Shown here in pieces: positions 61,000 through 64,000 of a stretch of 64,000 nucleotides of DNA. The DNA is taken from positions 744,001 through 808,000 of the forward strand of contig NZ_JACHYC010000003.1 in assembly GCF_014192575.1 (NCBI RefSeq). The letters run 5' to 3'. The number at the start of each line of letters is the position of its first letter. Position 1 is the stretch's first letter. This stretch comes from Variovorax sp. Sphag1AA (lineage in GTDB: Bacteria > Pseudomonadota > Gammaproteobacteria > Burkholderiales > Burkholderiaceae_C). Made by a program: the position numbers and the translations under genes. The notes under the pieces were generated by a model. It was not told the origin of the DNA. It did not search any database and saw only the letters and a list, made by a program, of their open reading frames with translations.

Positions 61000-61155
61000 C
61001 GTGGCATCGACGGACGAGTGCACTATCTGAAGCTGCCAGCCGGTACTGACCTCGCAGAACTGCCCATACACGGCATCGTGGAGGCGAGGACGCCGGGCCG
61101 TTACTGGCCGGACATAGACGGGCACGTTACAGGCGGTCGGCTCAAGGTTTCGTAG
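61000..61155 (+). pseudogene. Possible relic of a conjugative relaxase-type protein (DUF3363-like)
   Basis: A 51-residue open piece reading G-R-V-H-Y-L-K-L-P-A-G-T-D-L, then H-G-I-V-E-A-R-T-P-G-R, then a stop. The block resembles the G-R-x-H-Y-x-x-L stretch of DUF3363 relaxase-type proteins of mobile elements, from recall. There is no start or body. The rest of 60873-61263 shows nothing I can support. Confidence 0.35.
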
Positions 61156-61263
61156 TGCATATCCGATGGGACCGCTCTCACTGCACTGCCGGCTTGGTCA
61201 GGACGAACTCCTGCGGCGGCACCGGGCCCGAAGGTGCCGGTCGCCGGCTCCCCAGCCGGTCAT

Positions 61264-61809
61264 TCAACGCAAAATCAAAGGCACAGGTTCTGCGTGATAC
61301 GTTGGCGGGCGACTTGCCCAAAGCAGGGCGAAGCCGGCCATGGGAACGAATATGTCCGCATAGAACATCAGTCCCGCATTGCCGGGCGCGAAATTGTGGG
61401 CGGTGACCATTTCGCGCAGGTGGCCGACCGCTGCGCCGAGGGTAAAGATGCTTGGGCCCAGGATGGCAGCCAGGCGCATGTCGAAGCTGCGGAACGCCGC
61501 CAGGAGGCCGACCGCTGAGAAGCCCAGGCTGGCCATGCCGACCTCCAGTTGGAAAGGGCTGTCGGCCCACCCGATGAATTGGGCCGACAGCGCACCGAAG
61601 AAGACGTGCATCACGAAGTTGTAGAAGTTGTAGATGCCCACACTGAAGAAAACGAACCAGCGCAGCAAGGCCTCGACGATGTCAGCGCGGACCCATGGGC
61701 GGTGCTGGCGCGCGATGGCCGCGGCTGAGACAAGGAACCCGATCACAAGGAAGGTCAGCGGATAGTTGGCCAATACGAAATGGATCGTGGCCCTGATGAA
61801 ATCAGCCAT
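61264..61809 (-). CDS. Small multi-span membrane protein (DUF6790-like)
   Basis: A 181-residue protein with about five hydrophobic segments (L-T-F-L-V-I-G-F-L-V-S-A; F-F-S-V-G-I-Y-N-F-Y-N-F-V-M-H-V-F; S-L-G-F-S-A-V-G-L-L-A-A-F and others). The motif F-I-G-W-A-D-S-P-F-Q-L-E-V-G recalls DUF6790 proteins. It follows the carotenoid-oxygenase-like gene after 47 bases on the same strand and is probably co-transcribed. A hairpin (CCGGCT-CCCC-AGCCGG, 61244-61259) follows its stop but lacks a T-run. The function is unknown; a membrane partner in oxidation of a hydrophobic compound is conceivable. Confidence 0.7.
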   Translation of the reverse strand: MADFIRATIHFVLANYPLTFLVIGFLVSAAAIARQHRPWVRADIVEALLRWFVFFSVGIYNFYNFVMHVFFGALSAQFIGWADSPFQLEVGMASLGFSAVGLLAAFRSFDMRLAAILGPSIFTLGAAVGHLREMVTAHNFAPGNAGLMFYADIFVPMAGFALLWASRPPTYHAEPVPLILR

Positions 61810-61856
61810 TTGCTCTCCTCATTGAAGTTCAGCGCATTGCCGTCGGTCGGCGTTCA

Positions 61857-63350
61857 TCAGGTCCGCGTGATCCAGTTGCCATGCAGCCCCTGTGGCACGC
61901 GCTGCGGCATCTCGATCACCGCGACCGGCGCCTCCTCGATCCTGCGCGCATCGAGCAACACGAAGTTGCTGCTGCGGCGAGCCGGGTCGTAGGTGAACGC
62001 CGCAAGATAGCCGTCGTCCTCGCGGTGGCCTCCGGGCCGCGGCACGAAGGCGGCCTCGCCGACGATCTGGTTGCCGAGGTCGTGGCGGCTGGAGCGGCCG
62101 GTTTCGGTGTCGAATTTGAGCACCGTGTTGAAGACTGCCGACGGCGGGTCCGGCAGCTTCAGCGAAGACGTCAGGGTCGGTACGTAGACATAGCGTGTCG
62201 GAAGCGCTTCGTACAGATGGTTGACCCGCGGAAACTCCGTGACCTCGTCGGAGAACTGATGCACCTTGAAGCTGCGCCTGGCAGGATCGATCGTCAGGCG
62301 CCGCAAGGTGGCATCCTTGCCATGCACGAGCGCAAAACTCTCGTGATGGACATAGTCGACCACGATCCGGCCGCCGCGCTCGAAGCCGTTGCCGAAGTGG
62401 AAGACGAAGAAGGGGTCGCCCTCGATCCAGGTCGGCGCGCCGCCGTCCAGCGGCAACAACGCGATCCGCATGCCAAGATCGGGACGCCATTGCAGCATGG
62501 ACTTCCCGGCCTTCGCCGCCTGGGCGTCGAACACCGCTGGCCCGGCGATGAGGACGATGTAGCGCTCCGTCAGGATGAAGTCGTGGATCATGGTCGGCAT
62601 CGGCATTTCCACGGACCGTGTGCTCACCAGCTTCCCGCTGGGATCGATGCGGTGGAACTTCACCATCGGCGTGCGCCAGGAATACTCCAGCGCATAGAGG
62701 TCGCCGGTGCGTGGATGGTGGCGGTTGTGGGCGCCCAGGCGCAGCGGCTCGGTGCCCCCTGCGGTCCACTGGCCGAGGGTGTCCAGTTCCATGCTCATCT
62801 CGTAGCTGGTCGTGGCCTCGTTCAGCGCGATCAGTCGGCCACCGTGCCGGATGATGTTGACGAAGGCGCCGTTCTTGAGTTGCGACGGAACTTCGCCCGG
62901 CGCGAACATGGCCGGATCCACCGGCACCGGGTGCGTGAAGCTGCCGAAGACGGCGTGGCCGGCGCGGCGCTCCACCTTCAGGCTTTCGGTGTCGACGAAG
63001 CGGTTCCGGTAGCGCGCCTTGCCGTCCTCGATGTAGACGGCGTGGATCATGCCGTCGCCGTCCAGCGGATAGGCGTAGCCCAGCGGCTTGAATTCGGGGT
63101 TGGGTCCGTTGCGCATGTAGACGCCGCGCAGGTCGGCGGGAATGCGTCCCGAGATCACCCGCAGGTCGCGCGCATCGACCTCGCGCTGCACCGGAAGGAA
63201 GTTGCCGCTCAGGTGTGGATCGTCGGATGTCCAAGGGACATCCGCAGGTTCGTCGGCGTGGGCCAGCGGCCAGAGTGCATGGCTGCCGATGAGCGCGGCG
63301 CCGGACGCGGCCAAGCGGTGGAAAGAACGACGTGTGAGTTGATGCGACAT
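61857..63350 (-). CDS. Carotenoid-oxygenase-family dioxygenase with Tat signal
   Basis: A 497-residue non-haem iron dioxygenase of the carotenoid/stilbene-cleaving family. The Tat signal is R-R-S-F-H-R-L-A-A-S-G-A. The iron-binding His residues are in A-H-N-R-H-H-P, M-I-H-D-F-I-L, F-H-F-G-N-G-F and G-L-H-G-N-W. It cleaves a double bond of carotenoids or of lignin-derived stilbenes. The start at 63350 is chosen because it places the Tat signal first; GAGGAATGTC is the ribosome site. Divergent from an AraC-type regulator, which probably controls it. Confidence 0.92.
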   Translation of the reverse strand: MSHQLTRRSFHRLAASGAALIGSHALWPLAHADEPADVPWTSDDPHLSGNFLPVQREVDARDLRVISGRIPADLRGVYMRNGPNPEFKPLGYAYPLDGDGMIHAVYIEDGKARYRNRFVDTESLKVERRAGHAVFGSFTHPVPVDPAMFAPGEVPSQLKNGAFVNIIRHGGRLIALNEATTSYEMSMELDTLGQWTAGGTEPLRLGAHNRHHPRTGDLYALEYSWRTPMVKFHRIDPSGKLVSTRSVEMPMPTMIHDFILTERYIVLIAGPAVFDAQAAKAGKSMLQWRPDLGMRIALLPLDGGAPTWIEGDPFFVFHFGNGFERGGRIVVDYVHHESFALVHGKDATLRRLTIDPARRSFKVHQFSDEVTEFPRVNHLYEALPTRYVYVPTLTSSLKLPDPPSAVFNTVLKFDTETGRSSRHDLGNQIVGEAAFVPRPGGHREDDGYLAAFTYDPARRSSNFVLLDARRIEEAPVAVIEMPQRVPQGLHGNWITRT

Positions 63351-63532
63351 GACATTCCTCGAAGGTAAAGTGAGTGATCTCCTTGTCGGCAATGCCCTGC
63401 TGGGCAATCAAGTGCGTCGACGGGCGGAGTTCTTACCGGTCCATGAATGTTAGGAAGCGCTGCGTCGTTCGTCGTTGACTGAGCGTCCCATGTCTGTTCT
63501 GCCTGATTCAAAGATGGGAAAATGAGGCGCTT

Positions 63533-64000
63533 ATGAACCAGCGATCCGCGCCCCAGGACTGGTTCGGTTCGCATGATGGCGAATCGGCGCGCGTCGTTTC
63601 GCCCATCACGTTCGACGCCAGCCTGCTGGCGCCGCGGGAGCGCTTCGAGCTTTGGAAGGAGCGCACAGCGACCTCCTACGAGTTGCTGCTGCCAAGCGGT
63701 GTGGCACAAGGCGACTTCCGCAGCCGGACCCATTTGTGGAATCTCGGACCTCACCTGCTGACGGCCGGTGACTACACGCCGATGATCTCGAAGCGATCGG
63801 CTCGGCTCGTCCGGGCCGACCAGTTCAACCATCTGCACCTTCGCATGAACCTGAAGCGCCCTGGCGCTCGGGTCGATGCAGATGGAAAGCGGCTGATCCT
63901 CGCCGCCTGCGAGCCGGTACTGACCGATATGACGCGCCCATCGACCTTTGACTCGCCGGGCGGACCGGGCATCGTTGTCCTCTTGCCGCGCGATGCCTTG
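63533..64000 (+). CDS. AraC family regulator, N-terminal part (runs off the window)
   Basis: The first 156 codons of a regulator; the gene continues past the window end. It reads S-P-I-T-F-D-A-S-L-L-A-P-R-E-R-F-E-L-W, then H-L-H-L-R-M-N-L-K and D-M-T-R-P-S-T-F, the pattern of the sensor domain of AraC-binding-like regulators, such as those for aromatic compounds. The DNA-binding end is not seen. It is divergent from the carotenoid-oxygenase gene, with 182 bases between them in which I see no clear operator. Confidence 0.75.
   Translation, partial: MNQRSAPQDWFGSHDGESARVVSPITFDASLLAPRERFELWKERTATSYELLLPSGVAQGDFRSRTHLWNLGPHLLTAGDYTPMISKRSARLVRADQFNHLHLRMNLKRPGARVDADGKRLILAACEPVLTDMTRPSTFDSPGGPGIVVLLPRDAL

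Noticed and set aside
61244..61259. CCGGCT-CCCC-AGCCGG hairpin as a terminator of the small membrane protein gene
   Set aside because: No T-run on the minus strand, so it is mentioned only in the gene entry.
1..64000. CRISPR arrays, rRNA or tRNA genes
   Set aside because: No regularly spaced direct repeats and no cloverleaf or rRNA sequences were noticed on reading; a dedicated RNA-gene scan was not possible here.

Overview
This is a 64 kb GC-rich chromosomal segment with dense, frame-biased coding. The gene families point to a beta-proteobacterium of the order Burkholderiales, most likely Comamonadaceae such as Variovorax. That assignment is inferred from five Bug-type periplasmic binding proteins, DUF3182/DUF3606/KGG-type stress genes, and the mix of IclR, LysR and GntR catabolic regulators. 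No rRNA, tRNA or CRISPR array was seen. The window opens inside a copper amine oxidase gene and closes inside an AraC-type regulator gene.

Layout. 1-5.2 kb: amine/amide catabolism (copper amine oxidase, Tat-exported amidase, a class IV transaminase resembling (R)-amine transaminases, divergent TetR). 5.2-8.6 kb: MASE3-PAS-PAS sensor kinase with a NarL-type regulator. 8.7-14.3 kb: M20 peptidase, RecQ-like helicase and two divergent LuxR-type regulators. 14.4-18.3 kb: stress-type small proteins, DUF3182, an alpha/beta hydrolase and a DUF3883-like protein. 18.3-22.6 kb: an Lrp-type regulator divergent from an M20 amidohydrolase and a fused diaminopropionate ammonia-lyase/N-carbamoyl-amino-acid hydrolase. 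22.6-26.7 kb: GAF protein, an unrecognised 471-residue protein, an FAD monooxygenase broken by one stop codon, and a LysE exporter. 26.7-30.8 kb: a GntR-controlled enolase-superfamily / 2-hydroxyacid dehydrogenase / Bug operon. 30.8-32.7 kb: scar region with a frameshifted solitary batA, an orphan terminator and an IS3 remnant.

32.7-58.2 kb is an accessory catabolic region built of repeated modules: four cupin proteins (two bicupins, one single cupin, one cupin-hydrolase fusion), four Bug proteins, two ThDP-dependent enzymes plus the relic of a third, a mandelate-racemase-like enzyme, paired acyl-CoA dehydrogenases, a CoA-transferase, a DUF35/thiolase-like pair and SDR enzymes. Two LysR genes are each divergent from a bicupin gene, and a similar LysR-type site occurs in three divergent promoters that each serve a cupin gene. 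Together the genes suggest uptake and stepwise degradation of aromatic or branched carboxylic and 2-hydroxy/2-oxo acids through CoA thioesters. The substrates cannot be read from sequence.

58.2-64 kb: DUF4760 membrane protein, metallo-beta-lactamase-fold hydrolase with its TetR regulator and three matching operators, two gene remnants, then a carotenoid-oxygenase-family gene with a small membrane protein, divergent from an AraC-type regulator. Several genes are visibly decaying (monooxygenase, batA, SDR, ThDP relic, IS3), which suggests recent duplication and loss in this accessory DNA.
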